Shown piece by piece: positions 47,490 through 59,200 of a stretch of 64,000 nucleotides of DNA. Under the pieces are notes generated by a model. The model searched no databases and was not told the origin of the DNA. It saw only the letters and a program-made list of their open reading frames with translations. The translations under genes were made by a program, and so were the position numbers. This stretch comes from Amphiduros pacificus. Lineage: Eukaryota > Annelida > Polychaeta > Phyllodocida > Hesionidae. Each line of letters opens with the position of its first letter. The stretch's first letter is position 1. The stretch spans positions 47,646,531 to 47,710,530 of the forward strand of contig OX439002.1 of the NCBI GenBank assembly GCA_949316495.1, written 5' to 3'.

Positions 47490-48462
47490 TCCGCATGACA
47501 TCATTTGGGTAGGAGAAGTTGACATGCAACCTGACATTCCTTGGGTTAGAGAAGCTGACGGGACGCATGGCATTCCTTGTGCTAGTGAAGCAAATATGCC
47601 ACATAAGATTCCTTTGGTTAGAGAAGCAGACCAGATGCATGAAGTCATTTGGGTTAGTGAAATAAACATGCCACATAAGATTCCTTGGGTTAGAGAAGCA
47701 GACCAGATGCATGAAATCATTTGGGTTAGTGAAACAAACATGCTACATATGATTCCTTGGGTTAGAGAAGCAGACCAGATGCATGAAATCATTTGGGTTA
47801 GTGAAACAAACATGCCACATAAGATTCCTTGGGTTAGAGAAGCAGACCAGATGCATGAAATCATTTGGGTTAGTGAAACAAACATGCCACATAAGATTCC
47901 TTGGGTTAGAGAAGCAGACAAGATGCATGAAATCACTTGGGTTAGTGAAACAAACATGCTACATAAGATTCCTTGGGTTAGAGAAGCAGACCAGATGCAT
48001 GAAATCATTTGGGTTAGTGAAACAAACATGCCACATAAGATTCCTTGGGTTAGAGAAGCAGACCAGATGCATGAAATCATTTGGGTTAGTGAAACAAACA
48101 TGCTACATAAGATTTCTTGGGTTAGAGAAGCAGACCAGATGCATGAAATCATTTGGGTTAGTGAAACAAACATGCTACATAAGATTCCTTGGGTTAGAGA
48201 AGCAGACCAGATGCATGAAATCATTTGGGTTAGTGAAACAAACATGCTACATAAGATTCCTTGGGATAGAGAAGCTGACCAGATGCATGGCATTCTTTGG
48301 GATAGAGAAGCTGACCAGATGCATGCGATTCCTTGGTGTAGTGAAGCTGACATGCCACATTACATTCCTGGTGTCTCAGAAGCTGACCAGATGCATGGCA
48401 TTCTTTGGGATAGAGAAGCTGACATGCATGGTGATTTTCACATTGAAGCTTGTTCTTTGTGA
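47490..48462. repeat. 72-bp higher-order repeat array made of two 36-bp monomers
   Basis: GACCAGATGCATG (once GACAAG) recurs at 47629, 47701, 47773, 47845, 47917, 47989, 48061, 48133, 48205 and 48277, exactly 72 bp apart. Each 72-mer is a GTTAGAGAAGCAGACCAGATG-type 36-mer followed by a GTTAGTGAAACAAACATG-type 36-mer. The edges (47490-47620 and 48290-48462) keep the simpler 36-bp form. Long open frames exist in two forward phases (344 and 228 codons) and on the minus strand (297 codons); the copy differences are not biased to silent sites and the longest frame starts without ATG, so I treat them as repeat artefacts. Confidence 0.95.
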
Positions 48463-49330
48463 GCTTTAGCTGATCATTTAGCATCTATGCTGGATGTCCT
48501 TAATGAGCCTTAGACCTGTATACTTGGTGACAGTAACAGCAAATGAGTAGTTAGCATGGTTCACCCATGATCTACCAGAGGGCTCGGTCGCCATGTATTG
48601 ATAATAACTTTCCAATGTAGAAAAGTATATTATATTATAAAATGAATGATGAATGAGTGTTTTCCATAGATTGCAAATTTATTAAAACTTTATTGATTAC
48701 TCTAAATAATCTGGAAAACACAAAATAATACGGCGCCTATCTATTTAATATTGATAGGCTTGAAGTTAGTAGGCTGTCCCGAAGATCAAATGAAAATAAA
48801 TGAAACTGGTAGGATGAAAAGCTTACATAACATTAGACAGTCTTTATATATATATATAATGGCTTAACCGAAAAAATCACTTGCATATATTTGCAAGATG
48901 CATATTTGATCATGGATTCTGTTTTAATTGTTATATAAATGAACCTCGTTTCTGTCTGAAAAATATTATAGTAATGTAGGGCTTCCCATTGCTACATTGT
49001 GTCTTGCATAAATAGGGGAGTATGGCATGCACAGGTGATTTACCACTAGGTTTGAAAGTCTTATAATTATATGACAATTAAGAAAGTGAAATACAAAAAT
49101 TGAAATGGAGTGCTCTTTACTCTGAAATGTCATATATCAATCATTTTGTTAAACTTGAATTTGCTTATTATGGCCTGGTATTCTCTCTGTTAGTATGTGT
49201 TTAGTTGAGAATATTATCCCTGATATTTAATACTGTATAAGATCAGCTTCATTCCCTTGCAAGCTGTCAAATTATTACCATTAAGTACAACATGATAACC
49301 GTTAAATGTATAATTTCAGGTATATTATTA
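48463..49330. other. Intergenic, nothing recognised
   Basis: AT-rich; a short TA run at about 48849-48859. No upstream part of the receptor-like fragment at 49.4 kb could be recognised here. Confidence 0.5.
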
Positions 49331-49349
49331 TGATATAAAGTCACCAAAA

Positions 49350-49720
49350 ATGTATTTGGATTATAGTGCAGAGCAGAGACAAGGAAAAATAAGCAATAAT
49401 ATACAGTGTAGACACAACATGTTAAGCAATCTTTCTTCTTTAGGATTCAGAAAAATGGTTTTGAATGTAGTATTTACCATTATTCATATAATTGTTCAGT
49501 TGCCATCAGCATATGTCACTTATGCTGTAACCAAAATATTTTATGCTACGATATCATCTAATTGAATAACATGTTTATGTCATCTGAAAATAACCTTTAT
49601 TTAAACAATTGCTTTGAAATATTTATGTTTTATATCTGCCAGCCATTTAAATACCGTCTTTCTAGAAAAAAAACGAGATGGAAAAAAATATACAGCACCC
49701 ATCAACTCATCCTCATCTGT
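49350..49720 (+). pseudogene. Possible class A GPCR fragment (TM6-TM7 region), frame-broken
   Basis: Frame 1 (49350-49565) contains FRKMVLNVVFTIIHIIVQLP followed by SAYVTYAV, which resembles TM6 of peptide-type rhodopsin-class receptors (basic residue, then a hydrophobic helix ending in QLP). The frame stops at 49563. A second frame shifted by two bases continues with LYLNNCFEIFMFYICQPFKYRLSRK, resembling TM7 and helix 8 (LNxCxNPxxYxxxxxxFRxxL) but with the NP of NPxxY missing. TM1-5 were not found. AT-rich DNA readily makes hydrophobic frames, so chance similarity is a real alternative. Confidence 0.25.
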
Positions 49721-49930
49721 GGTTACATGGGAATATTTGGCAAGGCGTTGAACTCAGCTGATATCATCTATAAACAACTATGCTTTGTATTTCTTAATAG
49801 AGTGTCAGAGGCATTCTTCATAGCTGTCAGGTCTAATATTACAATGGTATGGCAGAACTTTGCAGAATCTAGTACTTGGCATGGTTTGATGTACTCATCA
49901 ATGTGTCAAAACCAAATATGCAGAGAATGA

Positions 49931-52900
49931 TGGATACAAAATAGGTTCCCATTAAATGCTTGAACTGCAGAAAGCAAAGGTTTAAGGAGAGCTACTACTG
50001 TATGCTCCTCTCGGAAAGAATTGCATAAAGCTTTGAATTTCTACTTCAGTTTGTACAAAACTGACTGTCTATTTAATATGTTATTATTTGATAATATCAC
50101 GTGGACAGTAAAAGGTAAGACATATTACTAATAGGCCAGACACAAATCTGTATTTTTTGTTCCAGGTTACTTAGGAGAAGCATAGATAGAGCGATTGGCT
50201 AACTCCTGACACAATGCTTTCTTCCAGTGGTGAGAGTACCCAATGGAAATTTAACCATTGATATCATTTCTTTTATAAAATTTAGGCTTATCTGTATTCT
50301 GACCAATATATGTATATATGAATTATGTACATAAATGTCCAATAAGAAATAAGAGATCACACTATGTTTCTGAGTAGGGTTATCAAATGAAGGAAGGAAT
50401 GGGAGAGCAGGTGTCTACCTCAGCTTACCATGTGGAATGCAACAAACAGGATATATCATATGATTAACAACTGAAAAATGCATCTCATGATCTCTCCTGA
50501 AATCGGTTTACATACTTACTATCTAAATGTATTTGAATCTACCTGATCTTAGTCCAGATCATAAGAAGCTCCATCAACCTTCCCCCAATCTATCTTGAGA
50601 CTACCGGGCGATAAATATATCCATCAAAATGAGAATTAATAAATCACCAACTATTTTTAGGTGTTCATGTGAACTCACATCCTGTAGATGGCTTATATCT
50701 GACCAATAGACTATGAATCAACCTGTATTTCAGGAAAATTGTCCAGATTCCCCTCATGAAATTGTAGCTTGATACTCACCCTCCTACGCTAAACTGCCGG
50801 TATGCAAAACAGTCTCGAATCAAAGATATAATATAATCTGAGTGATGTAAAATTTAGGCTGTTTTTATCATTAATCCGAATGAGAAATGTGGTAGTGTGC
50901 TCCAGATGTTCTTGGTGGTAGGGGGTAAAGCATTTCACCCCAGGAGGACAAGAAATATTTGTAGGGAATTTCATAAGGTGGTCGACTTAGCAACAAGATA
51001 CCCTTGTAAATACACAACAAAAAATGAAACTTTAAAATGTGTATCCTCACCAGATAATGATTTAATTATATAATACAGCAATTGTTGCACAAAGGTCGAA
51101 CTGAGCAATTAGGCAGGCTCAGACAAGAAGGTGTTTGACATGGGATAGTGTGTATATGTAATTTAGAGTTACAAGTTGAGATGTTGAGTTTGCAGAGATG
51201 CTTAGAGAGGAGTAGTTGTCAGCATGGAGTCTGACAACCCCTTTGCCCGCTATACTGCCTCTCACAACCTGCACATGCTCCCTACATCTGATTGACTGAG
51301 GTGCACATGAGTAAATTTTCCATTTGACATGTTGATTCTGGAGGGTAGAAGTCCAAGTCGGCGGTAATCTGGCGTCGGATGCCGGCAGCTTGGGAGGCAA
51401 GCCCCTGTGGCCTGTTTGGGAGGTATGTCCAGACGCCTTGGTGTAGGTGGCAAGGGTAGGCATAGATCATGCATTCATACCTTCACACCATGTGACAGAG
51501 GAAGCTTCTATGTCCTCTCTGATATTGCTAAGCTGTGCGATTGTCCAGGAATCTTGCACTTCTTTTGGTGAGTGCGTGGCTGGGAAAACAGCTGACAAGC
51601 AATGCCAAATACCAGAAATGAGATAAGCGCAGCAAAGCTATTTCACAGAAAAAAAAATCATAATGGAAACATCAGCCTAAAGATATAACACGGCCCATAT
51701 TTGGGATGGGGACTGTGTACAAAGGCAGGGCGTCATTGATACCATGTGATAGGAGGTATTATTTGTCACATCAAACCAACACAATTACAAAGCTATGCTG
51801 GGCTTCATGGACAACTTCATTCATTCCTGAGGCTCTCTACTGCAGAGTCCTCTCATTTAAAGCAATGCTGTTGGAAGCGCCTTCTTCAGCATATCTTATT
51901 GGACTGGCTTGCCGCTCAAACCAGTTTTTATTAGCTTCTAATTTAGTTCTAAATTGTGAGCGGTTGACTGAATTCTATACAATGAATCTAATTGGTAATA
52001 AAGCCAATTATAAATTAAAAGGGATACAGAAATAAAATATCAATATAGAGCCACAAAAATAACATCACAATTATGAGTGGAGTATTCTGAACCAGATAGA
52101 CGTGATCTTAGTGTCCCTTTGCAAGTGCTTCATTTCCTGTGGAGGTTTTACATTCTTAGAAAGACAATATCAGTTGATAATCAGAAATTAGGTTTCAATT
52201 AAAGCTTTTTTCAGCTGATTGCAGTAGGGAAACTAAGAGTTAGAAATGAATAATTAGTTATTGAGCATAATGAAATAGTTATCGAACTATAAAGAGCAAA
52301 TAAACGCAGGTGTGACGACGCTGTGTGTCTATTAAATCAAAATTTTAGATTGTTTTCTTTGAGTAAAAAGTGTGATGACACATAACTTTCTTGGATACCA
52401 CGGTTCATCCCATTTACCAATCAATAGTTATATCAATATTAAGATAGGTGGCGCTCACAATTTCTAGTATTAAACCCTTGAGAGCCTCTTCTCATGGGCG
52501 AAAAATGAAATAAGAGAAATCACAGACGAGTCGCTAAACAAGACCAAGATCCAATATTTTTACCCTGATTTCATAATGTGGCGTTAAACCAACTTAACCA
52601 AATCCAATCTATGCTTTATTTTCTGGCCTCCATTAGAGAATAGCCTGGTTGCAAATATTTCACGTCCCAAAACTTCATTTTTCCCCTTCATAAACGTCTA
52701 CAGAGTCATGTTCAGTCTCCCGGGTTAGGTCCTATGTCACTCCCTAGACCGTATATTAGACTCAAATTCAATCTGATACGACTCCTGAGTTATGATTGTG
52801 AAATGTTAGTCTGCTGTCTATAATAACTCACATAGCCTATAGTTCTTCGCTGATACTCATAAACCCTGAGATGGCCCTTGACAGTCATCGATTCACATGG

Positions 52901-53140
52901 CAACCTTCCTGTTTTTTTTAAATATTGAATTGTAATGGTGCTATCAAGAAAACGCTTTTGTTTCCTTAAAACCTAAACACTGATGCATTGCATTAGATAT
53001 TACATATTATACCCTTATGTTTTGAATGTAGATTTATTCAAAATATTTAACAAATAGTTTTCTTCTTTGGAGTTTTGCCTTTAGAATATATTTCCATATG
53101 ATACATAATTTTGCCAAGCTTTTTATGACTTTATAAAGTC
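49931..53140. other. Intergenic, no gene supported
   Basis: AT-rich with a GC-richer part at about 51,130-51,580, where overlapping frames on the minus strand (up to 114 codons) show no known domain. No splice-supported exon was seen. Confidence 0.45.
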
Positions 53141-53860
53141 ATGCGCGTCAGAGGTCCACCCAGGCGGCGGGCCCTCTAGACAATTCAAGAAGATGGGACA
53201 ATGGTCCCCACTAAATGCTTAATGACAGCCATTTAAAGATATCATGGTTACAAGTGTATGGGGCAAGTCGTGGACGCCGTCACGAGAGGTTTCCTTATCT
53301 GAAAGCAATGGTCGTTCCTGCTGGGCAAGACATTGCCCTCCCGAGAGTCCCTCCGCCGACAATTGTCCTGTCTGAGGGTTCCTCGGAGACAGAACATTCA
53401 AGTGCAATGCCTGCACCAATCAGTCCTTTACGATTTATGCAGCGAGTCGTCAATAGATTTGACTGTCATAATTATGCTGTCGGCCTTGGCTAGTTGATCT
53501 GTGTTTTTAGCGTCACTTGCAATGTGTCGCGGACCGGCCCCCACCACTAGCACGCCTCATAAGTGTCATTTCTCAGGCGTTAAGATCTTACACTTGTCAA
53601 GATTATGTATCAGATCAATCATTTTTAAAGTTATGCTCAACTTCTTATCGGGGAGTGGTCTGATGCACCGGTGTGAGTCTAGCTGAGCTTTTTGCTGGCG
53701 ACTGTAGCGTCCTAGGCGTTTGTCATTGATTGTTGGATCGCTACGTCTAGCGTTATCTGTGCCAGACTAAGAGGACATCATGTGATCTCCCAGGCCATCC
53801 TGGCTGCAACCTTTAGCTTTCTTCTCCTCTCCATCGTTTTGTAGCATGGGCCTTTTAATC
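53141..53860. promoter_or_regulatory. GC-enriched island upstream of NDNF, candidate regulatory element or 5' UTR exon
   Basis: A 0.7-kb island about 1.4-2.1 kb upstream of the first NDNF coding exon. It contains the hairpin GGGAC-AATG-GTCCC with a SOX-like ACAATGG, an inverted CCAAT-like ACCAATCAG, and the homeodomain palindrome CATAATTATG (53467-53476). A 92-codon open frame across it has no recognisable feature. The NDNF exon at 55274 has a clear acceptor, so a 5' untranslated exon must lie upstream; this island is the best nearby candidate, but no donor is convincing. Confidence 0.3.
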
Positions 53861-54898
53861 TGAATCTTATTTTATGCCTCTGATCGTGTCCAATTTATGT
53901 CAGCATCACACATATATACTTTAAGTCTTTAAGAATTACAGGGCACAGACTTCTGCATGCTTCGGTGAAGAGCAGTTAATAAGTGTTCAGATCATGCTCA
54001 GTTTTTAAGGTATACGCGAAAGAATTAGTAAAAAGAAGCAATATATTTCTAATATTATAACATGAGTATATTTGCAAATTAATTCATCACATGTGAAACA
54101 CTAAATTTTATGAAGAACTCAATATATATTTTATCCGTTGTCTATATTGAGTTTTAAGGCTTTTTTAAGTGTAAATGAATAATGAATAATTGCAATTAGT
54201 CAACATATTCTTGATATTTAAAACATTTACCTCCATATCACTCTGGTAACTAAAACTGTTAATGTAGATAATGCATTCTCCATATTTTTCGGCCTTTAAT
54301 AATTCACTTAGTCATCACAAATTTTGTTTGGCATGGACCAGAATGAAAAAGTTTTTTTTGGAAACGTTGCAATTAAACCATTTATATCGTAGATCCAGAC
54401 AAGCATAAAATGTTTCATTAAAATTCATTTTAATCCATTCAACCTGCAAATTTAGGAAATATGCATGTTCAAATGTGCCAAGAGAAAATTCAAAAGTGCA
54501 CTTTATAACAATATTGCAAATTTCCCATTTTCAATAGTTTCAAAGAACCCTAAAAGGTAATGTATGACCCATATAGCACAACCCATCAGTGGAAAAGGCA
54601 ATGTCAACCAGAACCTGAAAACATATGGACCGTAATCTTGGGAAGTGGCGCAGTGGAAAGATTTCAGTTTCTCGTGTTCTTCACCGGGCAAAGTCTCCAT
54701 TTTGGTTACCTGTTTCTGACTCCCATAATTGGCTATTAATGTCATGATGTGTGCTGTTATGCCTCAGTGATAATAAAAAAAGATATACCACAATTCCAAT
54801 TAACTCATGCGCTTTTATTTTTTCACACCCCAGTTACATTTGCGCAGATTTTAATAAAGACATCCAGATGATGTTTTTTTGGGGGTTCTTTTTGGGAC

Positions 54899-55030
54899 AA
54901 AATCGGCCGGCATGCGGGGGGAGACCGTGAGGACACCGGGCACCGGGGGATTATCGACCGAACCTCCGGCATATCTCAATGATCGCTAACAAAAAAATTC
55001 CCGGTGCCCGAGATATCCGGAAATCGGCCG
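54899..55030. other. GC-rich island with interleaved inverted repeats
   Basis: In AT-rich surroundings, CGGGCACCGGG (54937-54947) has an exact reverse complement at 55000-55010, and CCGGCATATCTC (54966-54977) pairs with GAGATATCCGG (55010-55020) with one bulge. The four arms alternate (1-2-1'-2'). A direct repeat AAATCGGCCG marks the edges (54900-54909 and 55021-55030). It ends about 240 bp before the NDNF exon. It may be a fragment of an unknown transposable element, a structured RNA element in 5' intron sequence, or a regulatory island. Confidence 0.5.
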
Positions 55031-55273
55031 TCTCTTACCTTCCGGGTTACGCCTGTGACTGGGATATTAAATGGGTATAGCATTGAATAGGTTACATGCT
55101 AATATTTATGTGATGCATGTTGAACTGTCGGCAACCGATCTATATCTAAATCCTTTTTAGATTATATATTTCAATATTGCTCTCAGTAAACAATATCACG
55201 GAGATTTGAAATTAGCTTTTATGTATATCGAAACTGACCTCAATGTAATGTAAACGTTGTATCTCTTTTTCAG

Positions 55274-55543
55274 GTTGTAACTGATATCTATGATGTCTTC
55301 ACCTTTCACATCCGGGGCTTGTCGACGGACGCCATGCCAATGTCCCACAATGCCTTGTGTCTTCCCACTTTGGACCGGCATTTTATTAGGGCTGCTCATG
55401 TTAACACTGGGACAAAAGTTGCCAACACGAGATGAGGACCATTTTCATTTCCAAATAAGTCATGCAGAAATATTCTTTGACACAAAGCTTTTACCAGACG
55501 GTGCGGAGGTGGCTACATACCTGCATAAAGGAATAGAACGCAG
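55274..55543 (+). CDS. NDNF: NDNF first coding exon: leader, signal peptide, N-terminal domain start
   Basis: Acceptor CTCTTTTTCAG ends at 55273, so the exon carries a 16-nt 5' UTR and an untranslated exon exists upstream. In-frame Met codons are at 55290, 55293 and 55350. The hydrophobic run FPLWTGILLGLLMLTL is the signal-peptide core, with cleavage expected before QKLPTRDE. Donor CGCAG|GTTTGT splits an Arg codon. Confidence 0.9.
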
Positions 55544-57730
55544 GTTTGTAAATTTGCAGGTTCATTTGTAATCGACAGTTGAATATGTTTTTTTTAAACC
55601 TGAGACATATATTAATTTACTTATATCTTAAAAGTAACATATTTATGGGATTTGATGAATAAGAATCACTCTTTCGTTGTGATTCTTGGTTTATTTGTAT
55701 GATGTAAAAACAATAAATCAAAACTTTCTATTTGATAAGTTACAATATACAGAGAACAGCCAGCTAATAATTCTAATATCTTAGAGCAGACTAGCTGCTC
55801 AAATGATTATGGCGATTTATCAGGAAATGTTGAAAAAGTTATATCTATCAATAGCGTTTCTTATGAACTTTTTATGAGTAATAATTATTAATCATGCTAT
55901 ATCATCTTGTATACCAGTCTACAGTATGCAAAGACAATCAGCAATGACAAGATATCTATTCTATCAGAGATATATACTCTTCAGAGATAAATAATGATTT
56001 GATCCTATTTGATACTATTTCAGATTTTTCTTTATGGTGGAGGATGACAGTACTCCGGTTTCTCTCGTAGTGACACCTTGTGCCTCGGCGGTAGAATGGA
56101 AGCTGTCATTGCACGATCTACCAGAAGAGAAAAGTGGGGACGGCGCAGGTATTTATTTCCTTATTTCAGGATATTGGCATTAATCAATTCTATTTTACAT
56201 TCATTTTTACACTTAGATAATGAATCAAAATGCACCAAGTTTACACATTTTTCCTTATAAAAGATGCGGATCAATAAATAGCAAACATAGCTTCTGTTCG
56301 GTATATCAACCTGCTTTGAGCTTAACATAAATGTGTAGTGTCGTACAATTTTCCTTTTTGATTTCTTTTCAGAAGAGTATGATGATCCGCTGATGCAACA
56401 GGAAGCTGCAGTAAAGCCAACAAGAGAAACAGCAACGCTGCTTCAGACATACACAGGCGATAACGTGGCCTCGTTCCTCACCACAGACAGCATGGCCGGA
56501 CTCTATGTACTCGAACTTAAGACCACAGACAGCGATGGCAGTGTGAGATTGTACGCTACCACTACGCCACACTCAGACCACGCCTATCCAGAAAAACCCA
56601 GTGACCCCAAAGTGAGAGTGGAAAGCGTGTCTAAGCACACTATAGAGGTCTCCTGGAAACCGAGTCCCACCCAATCAGTGCATGGCCAAGACGTGGATTA
56701 TTGTTTGGCTGTGAATACCATGAAAAACTTCAAGACTCAGTGTGCGGCAGTTGCAACGATAGACGGTGATATCCCGCCGACAGCGCCACCAAACGCTGGC
56801 TTTGGATTTGCTTGGGAACTGGAACGTAAAGAAGAGACTGGCACCACTGAAATACCTGTAGAAGAGGAGAACGACTCCGAAGAATGGGATTATATATGTG
56901 TCGGACATAAAACCTCTTATTCGATTAACAATCTTCGGCCTGGGAAGAAATATTTTGTCGATGTTTTTGTCGTTCATTCGAATAGAAGCACTGCATATGA
57001 GGGTATTTCCGTCCAAACCAAACAGAGCGTGAAAAGAATTCCATTAAAGGAGGGTAAAGTCTTAACTACGTTCATTAAAAGAAATATGGGAGATAAACTG
57101 TTCAAATACAGACTGAAAAGACAATCGGAAGAGTTGTATGTGGTGGTTAACCCGTGCTTTGGAGAGCTGCAAGTTGAGATATCTCACGATGGGAATGTTC
57201 TAGAGAGGAGGACAATACAAAACTTTGAGAAGATTCTTCTGAGAAATGCATCAAGTGGTAACTATTTAATAGAAATATCCACAAAGAGACGGCAAAGTGC
57301 ATATTTTAAAGTCGTTGTGGCTCGTCGCGAGTCGCGAATACCTTATCCAATTCTGCCAGAAGATATCTCCATTAAAGAGTTTGGAAATCAAAGAACATGT
57401 AAATCATTAACTGTTGCCTGGTTAGGCACAGATAAAAAATACCAGTACTGTTTATATGCCAAAGAATTAAAATCTTCAGACAATCCTCTCAATAGCTTAT
57501 TGAGCAGATGGAACAAATGTATAGACTTGAGTTCGCGGAAGAAGAGCGAAAAGATTTTGTGCACAAATGTACGTTTTAAGAAAAAGAACAGAGCTGTTAT
57601 TACAAAACAAATACGAGGACTAAAAAAGAATACCAAATATGTAATAGATGTATATATAAGTAAAATTGGAGGGCACCGAGAGACTCTATCTTATCAGAGC
57701 ACATGGGTATCAACCAAAGACAAATGTTAG
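55290..57730 (+). CDS. NDNF: NDNF/Nord homologue, secreted fibronectin-III-like protein (three coding exons)
   Basis: Exons 55290-55543, 56024-56148 and 56373-57730 join in phase to 578 codons plus TAG (human NDNF is 568 aa). Landmarks shared with vertebrate NDNF include QKLPTRDE just after the signal peptide, PDGAE, FFMVEEDxTPVS, VTPC, EWKLSL, LPEEKSGDG, GLYVLEL, YATTTPxSD, YPEKPxDP, VSWKPSP, FDVFVV-like VDVFVV, STAY, YPxLPED, RTC, VAWLGT, RKKSEK and YQS, ending in a C-terminal Cys. Two FN3-like domains lie at about residues 202-344 and 451-576. N-glycosylation sequons occur at NRS (330) and NAS (418). NDNF is a secreted neurotrophic/angiogenic factor in vertebrates, and Drosophila Nord modulates Hedgehog and BMP signalling. 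Start choice: the first ATG gives 20 extra residues before Met21 (55350), which has A at -3 and leaves a 21-residue leader, like the human one, and is the more likely start. Confidence 0.95.
56024..56148 (+). CDS. NDNF: NDNF second coding exon
   Basis: Acceptor TACTATTTCAG, donor GCAG|GTATTT, 125 nt. It encodes FFFMVEDDSTPVSLVVTPC followed by ASAVEWKLSLHDLPEEKSGDGA, nearly matching the vertebrate block. The first base completes the Arg codon from exon 1 and the last base opens a Glu codon finished by exon 3. Confidence 0.93.
56373..57730 (+). CDS. NDNF: NDNF third coding exon: both FN3-like domains and C-terminus
   Basis: Acceptor GATTTCTTTTCAG ends at 56372. The 1,358-nt exon reads EEYDDPLMQQE and runs open to TAG at 57728-57730. 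Keeping two FN3 domains on one large exon is also seen in vertebrate NDNF (from memory). A Glu/Asp-rich insert (EIPVEEENDSEEWD) interrupts the first FN3 domain, at the position where the vertebrate protein carries a longer variable insert. Confidence 0.95.
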
Positions 57731-59200
57731 TTGAGAGGGGCTCTGATAGGGTGATACGTTATAAATTAGGTAATTTTATTTGCCTTTTAGATATATGGGG
57801 CCAAAATACAGAGCTAAAGTGTCGTCATGATGCAAACGGAAGCAGAAATATACCAAGCTTGCTCTGCATTTTGTCATCCATGTGCAGTGGGTTGAGGACT
57901 TCAGTCAACACAGCTTCTACAGATCTTCACCGTTTCTGACCAGGATAAAGTTCCCTCACCAGATGGCGTTGTAGTCAATGTGATTCACTTTTAGTCAGAG
58001 CTGTGACAGATCATGATTTCTGCTGGCGTTCCGATAATTTAAAGCCACATACACGCGTGCCTGTGTTCATGTGGCACTGATACTTTACGTAGATTTACTG
58101 GGTTTCAAAGATTTGAGGAGCGTTTTTTTTTGTTGACGTTAAAACAAGAAAAGAGTTGCATCAAAGTATGCACCAATTGTTGTCAGTCTCAACGCTAAAA
58201 ACTCAAAGTGCCAGCCACAGATAGGTAGTGATCAGCCTGCTCCAGTGCAGATCCTGTGTGCTCCACTTGGTTATATGAGAGAACGGTCTACCTGTGATAA
58301 AGCACAAAACACAGAGGGTCGGGAGGTGCTATATTCATCAACAATGATTCAGTCCACACACACACACACTTGTCACACACACAAACACACACACACACAC
58401 ACACACACGCGCATGGAAGAGATCTCCTACAGATTAGTGATGCCAAAATGGACAAGCTCATTTCAGAGAGATATGATCTCACTATAATTGCAAGACAATA
58501 TATCCGGGAGGGCCGCATCCAGTGATTGTCTGCCAGGACTTAGTGGTGATGTCCTACATGATGGACCAGTTGATTCGGCCTGGGCACATTGTCCACTTCA
58601 ATAGCGCATTGAGAGACGTGGGCCTCACACTGCAGGGGGCGCTGCTAATACTAAGTATTACACTTGGTCAGGACATTCAGACAGCACTGATCCCCTCCTC
58701 GTTCCTGCCTGGTCAATATCCCTGTGACACTTGTGCAAATGTAAATATTGCCAGACAGATGAACGCATAAATATGCAGACAATCACACAGTCCATAAACT
58801 TGCTGAACCTTTGATTCTATTTTTCAGTAATGCAGTGAATTGACACACTCGTCATGGGTTAAAAGAGCATCACAGCATCAATCAAATATAAACACTTCAA
58901 AATGAGATATTTTAATTTGTTTCTGAAAGATTTCAGGCAGAAAATGTCTACGCAGTTACATATCCCATCTGATAATAATTATAATTCTCAATCATGTCAA
59001 GCTATGTTCAATTCTATTCCACGGGATCATTATGTCATAGTTTACAGAACCACTGAAAATAAGATATTGAAATAAGCTATTTCAACCACACCACTTAGAA
59101 GGCTCTGAGACGTATCAAAAACTATCAATTGTTTCTTATGAGGAACAAATAATATGCACAGAGGTATAATACTTCAAACTCAAATAAATCTGTCTTCTGA
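57731..59200 (+). terminator. NDNF 3' UTR/flank with candidate poly(A) signal
   Basis: The first exact AATAAA after the stop that I found is at 59183-59188, followed by T/GT-rich TGTCTTCTGATGTT. That would give a 3' UTR of about 1.45 kb, including the CA repeat and a GC-richer block at 58,200-58,780. The block has an 82-codon open frame without known features. A non-canonical earlier signal cannot be excluded. Confidence 0.4.
58354..58412. repeat. (CA)n microsatellite, interrupted
   Basis: CACACACACACTTGT followed by a longer CA run ending CACGCGC. Probably within the NDNF 3' UTR. Confidence 0.95.

Noticed and set aside
47428-48469. Open frames of 344 and 228 codons (+) and 297 codons (-) across the 72-bp array
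   Set aside because: They are produced by a repeat period divisible by three; several frames are open at once, the longest begins at TTG, and the unit differences are as often amino-acid-changing as silent.
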